Assembly (NCBI GenBank): GCA_048393055.1
Contig: DBFJJS010000016.1
Location: 109,636-173,635, forward strand
Direction: 5' to 3'
DNA: 64,000 bases
Origin: Faeciplasma sp048393055
Lineage (GTDB): Bacteria; Bacillota; Clostridia; Oscillospirales; Ruminococcaceae
Under the pieces are notes generated by a model. That model saw only the letters and a program-made list of their open reading frames with translations, searched no databases and was not told the origin of the DNA. Below, one piece after another: positions 17,247 through 26,020 of the stretch. Each line of letters begins with the position of its first letter. Position 1 is the first letter of the stretch. A program made the translations under genes and the position numbers.

Positions 17247-17624
17247 ATGAAAAGATTTTTCATTGTCGCATTTTCACTGATGATGGTTTCCCTGATGACG
17301 CTTGCAGCTTTTGCGGCGGTAAATAATACTGCCGGCGGCTCTGCAGGTAATTCCGGAGGGACAAACACTATGGCGGATGGATCTAATACCAATAGTGCAA
17401 CCGGAGAATTAAACGCTGATAATGCAACCGGTATGACACAGGAAAACGGAACGGCAAATGTTGCCGATAATGCCTCTCAGAATGGTACTTCTGCTGGCGG
17501 AAGCAATAATGCCGATACGTCTGTAACATCAGGCGGTTCTGAAAATCCAAGAACCTCTGTTGTTATAAGTCTTTTGCCGATAGCTACCGCTGCGGCTGCT
17601 GCGGTTGCTCTTAAGAAGGCATAA
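17247..17624 (+). CDS. Small exported low-complexity protein with C-terminal hydrophobic tail
   Basis: The 125-residue protein is not a family I recognise. It has a clear signal peptide (residues 1-24: MKRFF, a hydrophobic core, then AAFAA). A middle region rich in Asn, Gly, Thr, Ala and Ser (about 25-98) contains no aromatic residue. The end is a hydrophobic stretch (about 104-121) closed by KKA. The order NPRTS, hydrophobic segment, positive tail recalls a sortase signal (NPxTG class) that lacks the Gly. It is probably surface-exposed. GAGGAGG precedes the ATG, and a strong terminator follows, so it may be monocistronic. Confidence 0.75.
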   Translation: MKRFFIVAFSLMMVSLMTLAAFAAVNNTAGGSAGNSGGTNTMADGSNTNSATGELNADNATGMTQENGTANVADNASQNGTSAGGSNNADTSVTSGGSENPRTSVVISLLPIATAAAAAVALKKA

Positions 17625-17629
17625 TAAAT

Positions 17630-17691
17630 TTACCCGAGCAGTTTCACAGGCGCAAAAGGCTTATGCGCCTGCGGCGGCTCGGGTAATTTTT
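17630..17691 (+). terminator. Two-tier terminator after the small exported protein
   Basis: TTACCCGAGC (17630-17639) pairs with GCTCGGGTAA (17677-17686), followed by TTTTTT. A second internal stem, AGGCGCA/TGCGCCT, lies in its loop. This is a strong Rho-independent terminator. Confidence 0.88.
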
Positions 17692-17771
17692 TCGTAAAAA
17701 TATACGTTGATTTGTAGCATGACACGTTATATAATCAAATTATAAAGATGAATTTCTGAGGATGTGATAGT

Positions 17772-19040
17772 TTGCCTACACCTTTAGCAGATAGGATTCG
17801 TCCAAAAACGCTTGACGATGTTGTCGGACAATCGCATATTTTGGGCGCCGGAAAACCGTTAAGACGCATAATTGAAAGCGGAAAAATACCAAATATGATT
17901 TTTTACGGTCCGTCCGGAGTTGGGAAAACAACTGTTGCAAGAATTATCGCCGATAACACCAAAATGCGCATGTATAAGCTTAACGGCACGTCGGCGTCAG
18001 TTCAGGACATAAAGGACATAATCTCTGACGCGCAGTCTATTTTAGGATATAACGGGATTCTTCTGTATCTCGATGAGATTCAGTATCTGAACAAAAAGCA
18101 GCAGCAATCTCTTTTGGAATACATAGAGAACGGCATGATAACGCTGATATCCTCTACAACGGAAAACCCGTATTTTTATGTGTATAACGCAATTATCAGC
18201 CGTTCTACGGTATTTGAATTTCTGCCTGTTCCTGCAGATGAAATCAGTCCGGCAGTGAAAAGAGCGTTTCAGATATGCGCAGACGAGCTTGGTCTGAAAT
18301 TGAGACTTGAAAGCGGCGTAATCGACTATATATCTCACGGCTGCGGCGGCGATGTGAGAAAATCGATTAATACAGTAGAGCTGTGTATTCTTTCTGCTGA
18401 CAGTTCTGATGGCACGCTCAGCATAGCTCTTGAAAATGTAAAGCTCTTAACACAGCGGAGCAACATGCGATATGACAGGGACGGCGACGAACATTATAAC
18501 ATTTTGTCTGCTCTTCAGAAATCAATAAGAGGGTCTGATGAAAATGCCGCTCTTCACTATGCCGCAAGATTAATGGAAGCGGGGGATATAATATCTCTTT
18601 CTCGAAGGCTGCTTGTTATTGCTGCGGAGGATATAGGGCTTGCTTATCCGCAGGCAATACCTATCGTTAAGGCGTGCGTCGACAGCGCTATGCAGCTTGG
18701 GCTTCCCGAGGCTAGGATACCGCTTGCAGACGCTGTTATACTTTTGTCTACAGCGCCGAAGTCTAACAGCGGAATATGTGCAATAGATGCTGCGCTTGAG
18801 GATATAAGAAAGGGCGACGCAGGAGATATCCCGCCATATCTTCAGGACGGTCACTATGGAGGAGCAGCTAAGCTTGGAAAGGCAAACGGTTATAAGTACC
18901 CTCATTCCTATCCGAATTCATGGGTTGAGCAGCAGTACCTGCCGGATAATCTTAAAAACGCAAAGTATTATGAATACGGGGATAATAAGATAGAGCAGGC
19001 AGCTAAGGAGTACTGGGAACATATAAAAAACAAACGTTAA
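17772..19040 (+). CDS. rarA: Replication-associated recombination protein A (RarA/MgsA AAA+ ATPase)
   Basis: The 422-residue clamp-loader-like ATPase starts MPTPLADRIRPKTLDDVVGQ, typical of RarA. It has Walker A (GPSGVGKT), Walker B (LYLDEIQ), sensor-1 (SSTTENP) and the C-terminal tetramerisation domain. RarA acts at stalled replication forks. The TTG start follows GAGGATG. It is flanked by a terminator on each side and appears monocistronic. Confidence 0.95.
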   Translation: MPTPLADRIRPKTLDDVVGQSHILGAGKPLRRIIESGKIPNMIFYGPSGVGKTTVARIIADNTKMRMYKLNGTSASVQDIKDIISDAQSILGYNGILLYLDEIQYLNKKQQQSLLEYIENGMITLISSTTENPYFYVYNAIISRSTVFEFLPVPADEISPAVKRAFQICADELGLKLRLESGVIDYISHGCGGDVRKSINTVELCILSADSSDGTLSIALENVKLLTQRSNMRYDRDGDEHYNILSALQKSIRGSDENAALHYAARLMEAGDIISLSRRLLVIAAEDIGLAYPQAIPIVKACVDSAMQLGLPEARIPLADAVILLSTAPKSNSGICAIDAALEDIRKGDAGDIPPYLQDGHYGGAAKLGKANGYKYPHSYPNSWVEQQYLPDNLKNAKYYEYGDNKIEQAAKEYWEHIKNKR

Positions 19041-19044
19041 TAAA

Positions 19045-19076
19045 ACGAGCTTAGGACTATTTTGTACTAAGCTCGT
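19045..19076. terminator. Bidirectional hairpin between rarA and the convergent S1 gene
   Basis: ACGAGCTTAG pairs perfectly with CTAAGCTCGT (10 bp, 12-nt loop). It lies between two convergent stop codons (19040 and 19082) and probably serves both. Confidence 0.7.
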
Positions 19077-19081
19077 GAAGT

Positions 19082-19996
19082 TTAAAATACGGTTTCAATT
19101 AATTTTGGACATCCTACGGGAGAATATTGCCATCTGTCTATTATTCCGTCGGTTATAAAATATTTTATCGGTATTTTTATAGGGCTGTCGCAGCTATCAA
19201 CTATAATAAGCTTTATTTTCATCTTTTCCGGGTTTATAGATTTAATATATACGCTTGCAGACTGCCCAGATTCAACCCTGCTTGTAGGTTCTGCAAGACC
19301 GGCAAGATTTGGAGCAAGCTCTACAAATATACCGTAGCTCTCTATGCTTCTTATAATCCCGCTGACCGTTTCTCCAGCCGAGAACATCATTGCGTTTTCA
19401 AGCCATGTGCCGAGGAGCTCTTTGTGAGTGACATAAAATTTATCATCGTCGTGTCCCTTGTACACAACTTTAATTTTATCATCTAAGGAAAATCTGTCAG
19501 CAGGCGTAGATATCCGAGATACCGATATTTCGTCTATTGATATCATCGAGGGAACACCGCAGCCTATATCGACAAAGCACCCGAACTGCTCAATATGAGT
19601 CACCTTCGCATCTATTACCTCTCCGGGACGCAGCTTTAAAAGATATTCCTGAACGCACATTTTTTGCGCTTCACTTCTTGAAAGAAGAGCAACAGTTTCG
19701 CCGTCAATTTCAGAAAAGCCTTTAACTATAAAGGAAACTGCTTTTCCAACTCGCGATATGATGGCTATATCTTTGGTTTTTCCTTCTTTTATACCTAAAC
19801 AGGCTTCTTCCCTTGGCATATAGCCCTTTATGCAGGGCAGTTTAATAATAAGGTCGTGATTTTTTGTACACATATCCGCCTTAGCTTCGAGTATTATTTT
19901 AGCTTCGCAGGCCGACTGCAGATGCTGGATATCTCCTATGTACTTGTCGTTTTCCTGCGTATTTATAAGCAAGCCTTCCGGCAGATATCTTTTCAT
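19082..19996 (-). CDS. S1 RNA-binding domain protein (RpsA-like)
   Basis: The 304-residue protein has two recognisable S1 domains: residues about 123-195 (GEVIDAKVTHIEQFGCFVDI) and about 207-265 (GETVSGIIRSIESYGIFVEL). A divergent N-terminal third (GYMPREEACLG, about 58-68) resembles the S1-like start of Firmicutes RpsA homologues. It is far shorter than E. coli S1. It could act as an S1-like translation factor or as an RNA-binding regulator. GGAAGGGATGG lies before the ATG. It is transcribed alone, opposite to its neighbours. Confidence 0.8.
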   Translation of the reverse strand: MKRYLPEGLLINTQENDKYIGDIQHLQSACEAKIILEAKADMCTKNHDLIIKLPCIKGYMPREEACLGIKEGKTKDIAIISRVGKAVSFIVKGFSEIDGETVALLSRSEAQKMCVQEYLLKLRPGEVIDAKVTHIEQFGCFVDIGCGVPSMISIDEISVSRISTPADRFSLDDKIKVVYKGHDDDKFYVTHKELLGTWLENAMMFSAGETVSGIIRSIESYGIFVELAPNLAGLAEPTSRVESGQSASVYIKSINPEKMKIKLIIVDSCDSPIKIPIKYFITDGIIDRWQYSPVGCPKLIETVF

Positions 19997-20107
19997 TGTT
20001 AATCCATCCCTTCCAAATTTGATGTACGACTGATTTATAATATGAAACTTGCGGAGGTTATATTACCTGACGTTTGATTAGGACATAAATATTAATGTAC
20101 GCCGGTG

Positions 20108-20136
20108 TTGCCATACCCAAAAAACTGTGATATAAT
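20108..20136 (+). promoter_or_regulatory. SigA promoter for the DUF951-prfA operon
   Basis: TTGCCA (20108-20113), a 17-bp spacer and a consensus TATAAT (20131-20136) lie 38 bases before the DUF951 start. They probably drive the run of closely packed genes up to 25089. Confidence 0.7.
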
Positions 20137-20174
20137 TTATTAGAATTGTATGATCGCGTAGGAGCGTGAGGCGA

Positions 20175-20381
20175 ATGGACATTCAAAAGGGCGATATTTT
20201 GACAATGAAAAAAAAACATCCATGCGGCTCTAATAAGCTGCGTGTTTTGCGTTCCGGAATGGATTTTAAGCTCAGGTGCGAGGGCTGCGGGCATGAATTC
20301 ATGATACCGCGCTCAAAAGCGGAGAAGAATGTAAAATCAATTGATGCCTGTCATAGAGAAATTAAGGACCAAGAAGGATGA
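20175..20381 (+). CDS. DUF951 family small protein
   Basis: The 68-residue protein carries the DUF951 core: GDILTMKKKHPCGSNK, then DFKLRCEGCGHEFMIPRSK. Four possible metal ligands (HPCG and CEGC) suggest a small zinc ribbon. The family is universal in Firmicutes and its function is unknown. The ATG at 20175 gives the usual N-terminus (MDIQKGD), with AGGAG about 11 bases upstream; GTG 20166 sits too close to that site. prfA follows 5 bases later. Confidence 0.88.
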   Translation: MDIQKGDILTMKKKHPCGSNKLRVLRSGMDFKLRCEGCGHEFMIPRSKAEKNVKSIDACHREIKDQEG

Positions 20382-20386
20382 TATAA

Positions 20387-21463
20387 ATGTTTGAGAAGCT
20401 TGAGGTGCTCCGGGATAAGTATAATGAAATAAACGAGCGTCTTATGATGCCAGAGACAGTTGGCAACAACGCTGTTTACAGGGACTTGATGAAGGAATAC
20501 ACACAGCTTACCCCTATTATAGAGACATATAAAAAGTATCTTGCGGCAAAGTCGGCATATGACGAGGCTGAGGAGCTTATTCATACCGAGACTGACCCTG
20601 ATATGAAAAAAATGGCTGAGGAGCAGTATTTTGAATCAAAGGATGACATGGCAAAGATATCATCGGAGCTTAAAATAATGCTTCTGCCAAAGGACCCTAA
20701 CGACTCAAGAAATGTAATAATAGAGATACGCGCTGGAGCGGGAGGAGAAGAGGCCGCGCTGTTCGCCAATTCGCTTTTCAGGATGTACACAATGTACGCC
20801 GAATCTAAGCATTGGAAAATAGAGTTGCTTAACGCGAATAGGACGGAGCTCGGAGGAATTAAGGAAGTAGAGTTTTCTGTTGAGGGTGAGGGCGCATATT
20901 CGCGATTTAAGTATGAAAGCGGCGTTCACAGGGTTCAGCGTGTTCCTGAAACCGAATCTCAGGGACGGATACAAACCTCTACAGCCACCGTTGCGGTACT
21001 TCCTGAGGCAGAAAGTGTTGAGCTTAATATTGACGATAAGGATTTGAAGATAGATGTTTTCAGAGCTTCTGGCGCAGGAGGCCAGCATATAAATAAAACC
21101 GAATCTGCAGTAAGAATAACACACCTGCCGACCGGAATGGTTGTTGAGTGCCAGGACGAGAGAAGCCAGCAGAAAAACAAAGAAAGAGCCATGAAGGTTT
21201 TGTGCTCGCGTCTGCTTGAAATGAAGCAGCAGGAGCAGGATAAGGCAATAGCCGGAGAAAGGCGTTCGCAGATAGGAACAGGTGACCGTTCGGAGAGAAT
21301 AAGAACTTATAATTTCCCAGAAGGAAGAGTGAGTGATCACCGCATAGGTCTTACGCTTTACAAGCTTGACAGCATCCTTGACGGCTCTCTTGACGAGCTT
21401 ATAGACGCTCTTGCTACTGCTGATCAGGCTGCGAAGCTTGCAAATCAGGAGGGGACGCTGTAA
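20387..21463 (+). CDS. prfA: Peptide chain release factor 1
   Basis: The 358-residue class-I release factor reads UAA and UAG. The peptidyl-transferase motif GGQ is at residues 231-233 (GAGGQHINKTES). The stop-codon tripeptide region is RVPETES (PxT type, residues 187-189), which identifies RF1 rather than RF2 (SPF). RIQTSTATVAVLPE is also RF1-like. There is no hemK/prmC methyltransferase next to it, unlike many bacteria; sua5/tsaC follows after one base. Confidence 0.97.
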   Translation: MFEKLEVLRDKYNEINERLMMPETVGNNAVYRDLMKEYTQLTPIIETYKKYLAAKSAYDEAEELIHTETDPDMKKMAEEQYFESKDDMAKISSELKIMLLPKDPNDSRNVIIEIRAGAGGEEAALFANSLFRMYTMYAESKHWKIELLNANRTELGGIKEVEFSVEGEGAYSRFKYESGVHRVQRVPETESQGRIQTSTATVAVLPEAESVELNIDDKDLKIDVFRASGAGGQHINKTESAVRITHLPTGMVVECQDERSQQKNKERAMKVLCSRLLEMKQQEQDKAIAGERRSQIGTGDRSERIRTYNFPEGRVSDHRIGLTLYKLDSILDGSLDELIDALATADQAAKLANQEGTL

Positions 21464-21464
21464 T

Positions 21465-22499
21465 ATGGAAACGCTCATGCTGAGCAGCTCCGAGACGGAC
21501 TTGTTAACGGCGGCTGAGCTTCTTAAGCGCGGCGAGGTTGTTGGTATACCAACCGAAACGGTATACGGTTTAGCTGCAAATGCGTTTGACGGTGAGGCTG
21601 TAAAAAAAATTTTTAAGGCTAAGCGCAGACCTTGTGACAATCCGCTTATAGTCCATATCTCAAGCCTTGACATGATTAAGGACATAGCGTCTTATGTTCC
21701 CAAGACTGCGTTAATATGCGCGAAGATGTTTTGGCCCGGACCGCTTACTATGATAATGCCAAAAAAAGATAAAATACCGCTTGTGACAAGCGGCGGATTG
21801 GATACCGTTGGAATACGATATCCGTCTAATAAAATCGCAAGAAGAATAATCGAGCTGTGCGGGCTGCCGCTTGCTGCTCCGTCTGCTAATCTTTCCGGAA
21901 GTCCAAGCCCTACAAACGCCTTAAGAGTTATGCAGGATATGAACGGAAGGATTGCGGCTATAGTAGACGGTGGGGAATCCGAGGTCGGCGTTGAGTCAAC
22001 CGTTATTTCGTTTGACGACGACGCCATACGCATTCTGCGCCCTGGAAAAATATCATACGAGCAACTTAAGCTTGCGGCGAAAGAGGTTTACATAGACGAA
22101 GGGGTTACCTCAATGCTTTCGGAAAGCGCGACTGCGCGTTCGCCGGGCATGAAGTATAAGCATTATGCGCCGAAAGCAAACGTCGTGTTGATAGACTCAG
22201 ATGCTGAAGGCTTCAAAAAATACGTTCTTGCCCATAAAGATAGCGGAAGCTATTGCCTTTTGTTTGATGGAAGCGACGCGGTAAACGGAGTTCCTTACCT
22301 TACATACGGTATAACCTCCGAGGATCAGGCTCACTGCCTTTTTGAAAGGCTCAGGCAGTTCGACGAGCTTGGTGCAAAGACCGTTTATGCTCGGTGCCCA
22401 TCTCAAACGGGCGTTGGGCTTGCCGTGTATAACAGAATCCTGCGTTCCGCGGGATTTAATCTTATCAAGCTCGACAACCGGAATCAGGAATGCAGGTGA
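21465..22499 (+). CDS. L-threonylcarbamoyladenylate synthase (Sua5/YwlC type)
   Basis: The 344-residue protein makes threonylcarbamoyl-AMP for the t6A37 modification of ANN-decoding tRNAs. The N-terminal YrdC domain (residues about 10-200) has GIPTETVYGLAANA and the KxKRRPxxNPLIVH substrate motif. A C-terminal Sua5 domain (about 225-344; SPGMKYKHYAPKA) makes it the longer Sua5 form rather than TsaC. The ATG at 21465 follows AGGAGGGG. It follows prfA by one base, as in many Firmicutes. Confidence 0.95.
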   Translation: METLMLSSSETDLLTAAELLKRGEVVGIPTETVYGLAANAFDGEAVKKIFKAKRRPCDNPLIVHISSLDMIKDIASYVPKTALICAKMFWPGPLTMIMPKKDKIPLVTSGGLDTVGIRYPSNKIARRIIELCGLPLAAPSANLSGSPSPTNALRVMQDMNGRIAAIVDGGESEVGVESTVISFDDDAIRILRPGKISYEQLKLAAKEVYIDEGVTSMLSESATARSPGMKYKHYAPKANVVLIDSDAEGFKKYVLAHKDSGSYCLLFDGSDAVNGVPYLTYGITSEDQAHCLFERLRQFDELGAKTVYARCPSQTGVGLAVYNRILRSAGFNLIKLDNRNQECR

Positions 22500-22505
22500 A
22501 ACAGC

Positions 22506-23120
22506 ATGAGCTTATCTGATAATTTGCATATTATAGGTTTGACAGGTCAAAGCGGAGCGGGAAAATCTACTGTAAGCAAAATACTTTCGGAAAACGGACT
22601 TCCGGTTATTGATGCCGACGCGGTTTCAAGGGATGTGTCTTGCGATGAGCACTTTTTGTCCGAAGCTGCAGCCGTATACCCTGATTGCGTAAACGCCTTC
22701 GGCCTTGATCGGCGCAGGCTTGCATCGGTTGTTTTTAACGACCGAAATAAGCTTAAGGAATATACGGCAATTATTTACCCGTATATAACCAAGAGGGTTT
22801 TTGATAAGATGCTGAGCTTAAAAAACGAAGGCAGCAGTATTATAGTACTTGATGCTCCTACGCTTTTTGAAAGCGGTCTTAACGACATATGCTCTTTAGT
22901 GGTGAGTGTGATCGCTCCAATGGAGCTTAAACTAAAACGCATACTTGAAAGAGATAGTATTCCGGTGGAAGCTGTTTATTCTCGGTTAAGCTCTCAAAAT
23001 ACAGAGCAGTTTTTCAAGTCTCATTCTGATTACGTCATAAATAATAGTTCTGATATTGCAGAGCTCGAAAGTAAAGTTCGCAACATTATCGGCAGGATTA
23101 AGGAGCAGTTAGATGGTTAA
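22506..23120 (+). CDS. coaE: Dephospho-CoA kinase
   Basis: The 204-residue P-loop kinase (GLTGQSGAGKSTVS, residues about 12-25) catalyses the last step of coenzyme A synthesis. DADAVSRDV is the typical substrate-binding region after it. The length is normal. The gene overlaps the following lytic transglycosylase gene by 8 bases, so it belongs to the prfA-to-M18 run. Confidence 0.94.
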   Translation: MSLSDNLHIIGLTGQSGAGKSTVSKILSENGLPVIDADAVSRDVSCDEHFLSEAAAVYPDCVNAFGLDRRRLASVVFNDRNKLKEYTAIIYPYITKRVFDKMLSLKNEGSSIIVLDAPTLFESGLNDICSLVVSVIAPMELKLKRILERDSIPVEAVYSRLSSQNTEQFFKSHSDYVINNSSDIAELESKVRNIIGRIKEQLDG

Positions 23121-23679
23121 AAGAATTGCGGCATTTTTGCTTTTAATTGCGTTTGTCGCCGCTTTGATATTCTTTATGTTCGTATACATGCCATATTGGT
23201 TTAGAAACGAGTCGTACAGGACGGACTATGCCGATTTGGTAGAGCGCTATTCAAGCGAGTACGGTATAGACAAAAATTTTGTTTTCTCCGTTATAAGGAC
23301 GGAGTCGAATTTCGACCCAAATGCTGTTTCGGACGCCGGAGCCATAGGGCTTATGCAGATGATAGAGGATTCGTTTGACTGGGTATCTGACAAGCTTGGC
23401 GACGATGAGCTTGAATTTAATGATTTATTTATTCCGGAAAACAGCATAAAGTACGGCTGTTATATGCTCGGATATCTTTACAATAAATATGAAAGCTACG
23501 AGCTTGTAGCCGCGGCGTATCACTCCGGCATGGGAGAGGTCGACAGCTGGCTCAGCGTCGGCGCCATAAGCCGCGAGTCGCCGGATGTGAGCAAATTTTC
23601 AGGCAGCAATACGCGGCATTATGTTAGTAAGGTAATGAGCGCGTATGACAAATATATAGAATTAGACGAAAGGAAATGA
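23113..23679 (+). CDS. Membrane-anchored SLT-type lytic transglycosylase
   Basis: The 188-residue protein has one N-terminal transmembrane segment (residues about 5-25) and an Slt70-like catalytic domain. The catalytic Glu64 is in RTESNFDP, followed by AGAIGLMQM and AAYHSGMGEVDSWL, all typical of family GH23. Such enzymes cleave peptidoglycan glycan strands with 1,6-anhydro product formation. It is a minimal, single-domain form. It overlaps coaE by 8 bases, a common arrangement in Clostridia. Confidence 0.92.
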   Translation: MVKRIAAFLLLIAFVAALIFFMFVYMPYWFRNESYRTDYADLVERYSSEYGIDKNFVFSVIRTESNFDPNAVSDAGAIGLMQMIEDSFDWVSDKLGDDELEFNDLFIPENSIKYGCYMLGYLYNKYESYELVAAAYHSGMGEVDSWLSVGAISRESPDVSKFSGSNTRHYVSKVMSAYDKYIELDERK

Positions 23680-23685
23680 TAATTT

Positions 23686-25089
23686 ATGTCAGAAGAAAAA
23701 TCTGCTGCAAAACTTCTTAAGGAAAAGCTTTTTACTCAAAGGAAAAACGGTATGCTCAAGCTTGACGATGCAGAGGTGAAAAAGGTAGATAGCTTTTGCG
23801 AGGACTACAAGAAGTTCCTTGATAAATCAAAAACCGAAAGAGAAGCGGTAGACGCCGCACTTGCTCTTGCAGTTGAAAAGGGCTTTAAGGAATTCGACCC
23901 TAACAGGAAATATTCGGCAGGAGATAAAATTTACTATAACAACAGGGGAAAGAGTATTATCCTGTGCGTTTTTGGACATGAGCCTCTTGAAAAAGGCGTT
24001 AAGATTTCCGCCGCGCACATAGACTCTCCCAGACTCGATTTAAAGCAAAACCCCGTGTATGAAAGCAACGATCTCTGCCTTTTAAAGACTCATTACTACG
24101 GAGGAATAAGAAAATATCAGTGGCCTACCATACCTCTTGCGCTGCACGGCGTAATATTCAAAGCTGACGGCGAAAAGGTGACGGTATGCATCGGCGAGGA
24201 TGAGAGCGATCCGATATTTATGGTAACGGATCTTCTGCCGCATCTCGCTCAGGAGCAGTCTAAGAGGACTCTCGCTGAAGGCATAAAGGGTGAGGAGCTT
24301 AACGTCATTGTAGGTTCACGCCCGTTTAAGGACGACGATGAGTCGGAAAAGGTAAAACTAAACGTCCTTTCTATTTTGTTTGAGAAGTACGGCATTGTCG
24401 AGGACGATTTTGTATCTGCAGAGCTTGAGGTAGTTCCGGCATATAAGTCAAGGGACGTAGGCATCGACAGAGGTCTTGTCGGCGGATACGGACAGGACGA
24501 CAGAGTCTGCTCATATACCGCTCTAAGGGCTATTTTGGATTGTGAAAATCCCGCTACCACCTGTATTACTGTTCTTACCGACAAAGAGGAAATAGGCAGC
24601 GTAGGAAATACCGGACTTGAGAGCGCATATCTTAAGCACTTTATTTTCTTTATTGCAGAGCAGATGGGAACCACATGCCCTGCCGTACTGTCAAACTCCA
24701 CGTGCCTGTCGGCAGACGTAAGCGCAGCGTTTGACCCTACATTCCCTGACGTCTGCGAGCCTAAAAATTCATCTTACTGCAACTACGGCGTTACCGTATG
24801 CAAGTACACCGGTTCGAGAGGCAAGAGCGGCTGCAATGATGCGAACGCGGAGTTCCTATCTTATGTAAGGAACATGTTCAATTCAAATGGCGTTATCTGG
24901 CAGACTGGAGAGCTCGGAAGGGTTGACCTCGGCGGAGGCGGAACGGTTGCCGCGTATATCGCGAACCTTGGAATCGACGTTGTAGACGTAGGCGTTCCGG
25001 TTCTGTGCATGCATTCGCCTTATGAAATAACAGCTAAGCTTGATATTTACATGGCGTATAAGGGATTCAGTGCTTTCTTTAATAACTAA
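23686..25089 (+). CDS. M18-family zinc aminopeptidase
   Basis: The 467-residue protein matches the M18 aminopeptidase-I family. Candidate metal residues are in SAAHIDSPRLD (about 105-115), GYGQDDRVCSY (catalytic Asp region), TDKEEIGSVGN (Glu pair) and the C-terminal MHSPYE. These cytosolic metallopeptidases remove N-terminal residues from peptides. GAAAGG precedes the ATG. It is the last gene before a strong terminator at 25111. Confidence 0.94.
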   Translation: MSEEKSAAKLLKEKLFTQRKNGMLKLDDAEVKKVDSFCEDYKKFLDKSKTEREAVDAALALAVEKGFKEFDPNRKYSAGDKIYYNNRGKSIILCVFGHEPLEKGVKISAAHIDSPRLDLKQNPVYESNDLCLLKTHYYGGIRKYQWPTIPLALHGVIFKADGEKVTVCIGEDESDPIFMVTDLLPHLAQEQSKRTLAEGIKGEELNVIVGSRPFKDDDESEKVKLNVLSILFEKYGIVEDDFVSAELEVVPAYKSRDVGIDRGLVGGYGQDDRVCSYTALRAILDCENPATTCITVLTDKEEIGSVGNTGLESAYLKHFIFFIAEQMGTTCPAVLSNSTCLSADVSAAFDPTFPDVCEPKNSSYCNYGVTVCKYTGSRGKSGCNDANAEFLSYVRNMFNSNGVIWQTGELGRVDLGGGGTVAAYIANLGIDVVDVGVPVLCMHSPYEITAKLDIYMAYKGFSAFFNN

Positions 25090-25110
25090 ATAATTTTACA
25101 GCTTGCAAAA

Positions 25111-25147
25111 GCGCCCGTCAAAATTTATTCGGCGGGCGTTTTTTTGT
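25111..25147 (+). terminator. Rho-independent terminator after the M18 gene
   Basis: CGCCCG (25112-25117) pairs with CGGGCG (25133-25138), followed by a seven-T run. It isolates the spoIIG promoter region downstream. Confidence 0.88.
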
Positions 25148-25153
25148 TTTTTA

Positions 25154-25187
25154 TTCGACACATATTTTTTCAGGGTGGTCCTAAAAT
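25154..25187 (+). promoter_or_regulatory. Putative Spo0A-controlled spoIIG promoter
   Basis: TTCGACA (25154-25160) is the exact reverse complement of the Spo0A box core TGTCGAA. It overlaps a TCGACA hexamer that is one base off a SigA -35. A TAAAAT -10 (25182-25187) follows after 21 bp. In Bacillus, spoIIG has the same unusual long spacer and 0A boxes overlapping the -35. The 57-base gap after the terminator leaves little other room for a promoter. Confidence 0.6.
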
Positions 25188-25204
25188 AATTTCAGGTGAT
25201 AAAA

Positions 25205-26008
25205 ATGACCGTCTATCTTGACACCCTTGTCGTTGTGAACATATACATAAGCTGGCTCACAATAAGCCTTGCATCCAAAATATTGAATTTAGCTTGCAAC
25301 AAGAAAAGAAGGGCAGCCGCGTCCGTACTCGGCGGCTTTTCCTCTTTGATAATACTTATCTATTCTGAAAGCGCTGTCGTTGTAATATTATCAGCGCTTC
25401 TAAAGCTTGTATCGCTTTTGCTGATGACTTTTGCGGCATTTTATAAAAAAGGAATGAACTTGAAAAGGCTTGCTACATCAGCTTTGGCGTTTGTAATTAT
25501 AAACATAGCCTTTGGCGGCGGAGTATACCTTTTACAGTCAATTTTTAAAACAAGAGTGATCTATATAAATAGCTTTACATTTTATTTTGATATATCTCTT
25601 ACAAAACTGATTTTTATAACAGGAACAGTGTACATAGTAATTTGTCTTGTATCTTATATTGCTTCAAATAAACTTGATAAAAGCCATTCATATCGCGTTT
25701 TGATGACAATAGACGATTGCAGCTATCATATAGACGGCGTGTCCGATACCGGAAACACGGTTACAGACATTTTCAGCGGCAAGCCTGTCGTTATTTGTAC
25801 AGGATTCGGCGACAAAGCGGCACACGGCAGGAAAATAACGGCGGTACCGTACAGCACGGTAAACGGTGAGGGAATACTTTATGCCTTCACTCCGGATAAG
25901 CTGTGTATAGAGGATGAGAAGGGAAGTATTAAAGAAGTAAGCGCGTTGGTTGCGTTTACTGACGGCAATTCAAAAAGGGCAGTTTTCAATCCTAAAGTTT
26001 TGATGTGA
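25205..26008 (+). CDS. spoIIGA: Sigma-E processing peptidase SpoIIGA
   Basis: The 267-residue protein has five or so N-terminal membrane segments (residues about 1-155). A soluble aspartic-protease domain follows, with the catalytic Asp181 in GVSDTGNTVTD. SpoIIGA sits in the sporulation septum and cleaves pro-SigE after a signal from SpoIIR. The ATG at 25205 gives the typical MTVYLD start and has AGGTG before it. sigE lies 12 bases downstream, as in all spore-formers. Confidence 0.95.
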   Translation: MTVYLDTLVVVNIYISWLTISLASKILNLACNKKRRAAASVLGGFSSLIILIYSESAVVVILSALLKLVSLLLMTFAAFYKKGMNLKRLATSALAFVIINIAFGGGVYLLQSIFKTRVIYINSFTFYFDISLTKLIFITGTVYIVICLVSYIASNKLDKSHSYRVLMTIDDCSYHIDGVSDTGNTVTDIFSGKPVVICTGFGDKAAHGRKITAVPYSTVNGEGILYAFTPDKLCIEDEKGSIKEVSALVAFTDGNSKRAVFNPKVLM

Positions 26009-26020
26009 TGAGGTGGTATT

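Noticed and set aside
20705..21685. 326-codon minus-strand reading frame opposite prfA
   Set aside because: prfA on the plus strand is unambiguous, and the mirror frame has low-quality, family-less sequence.
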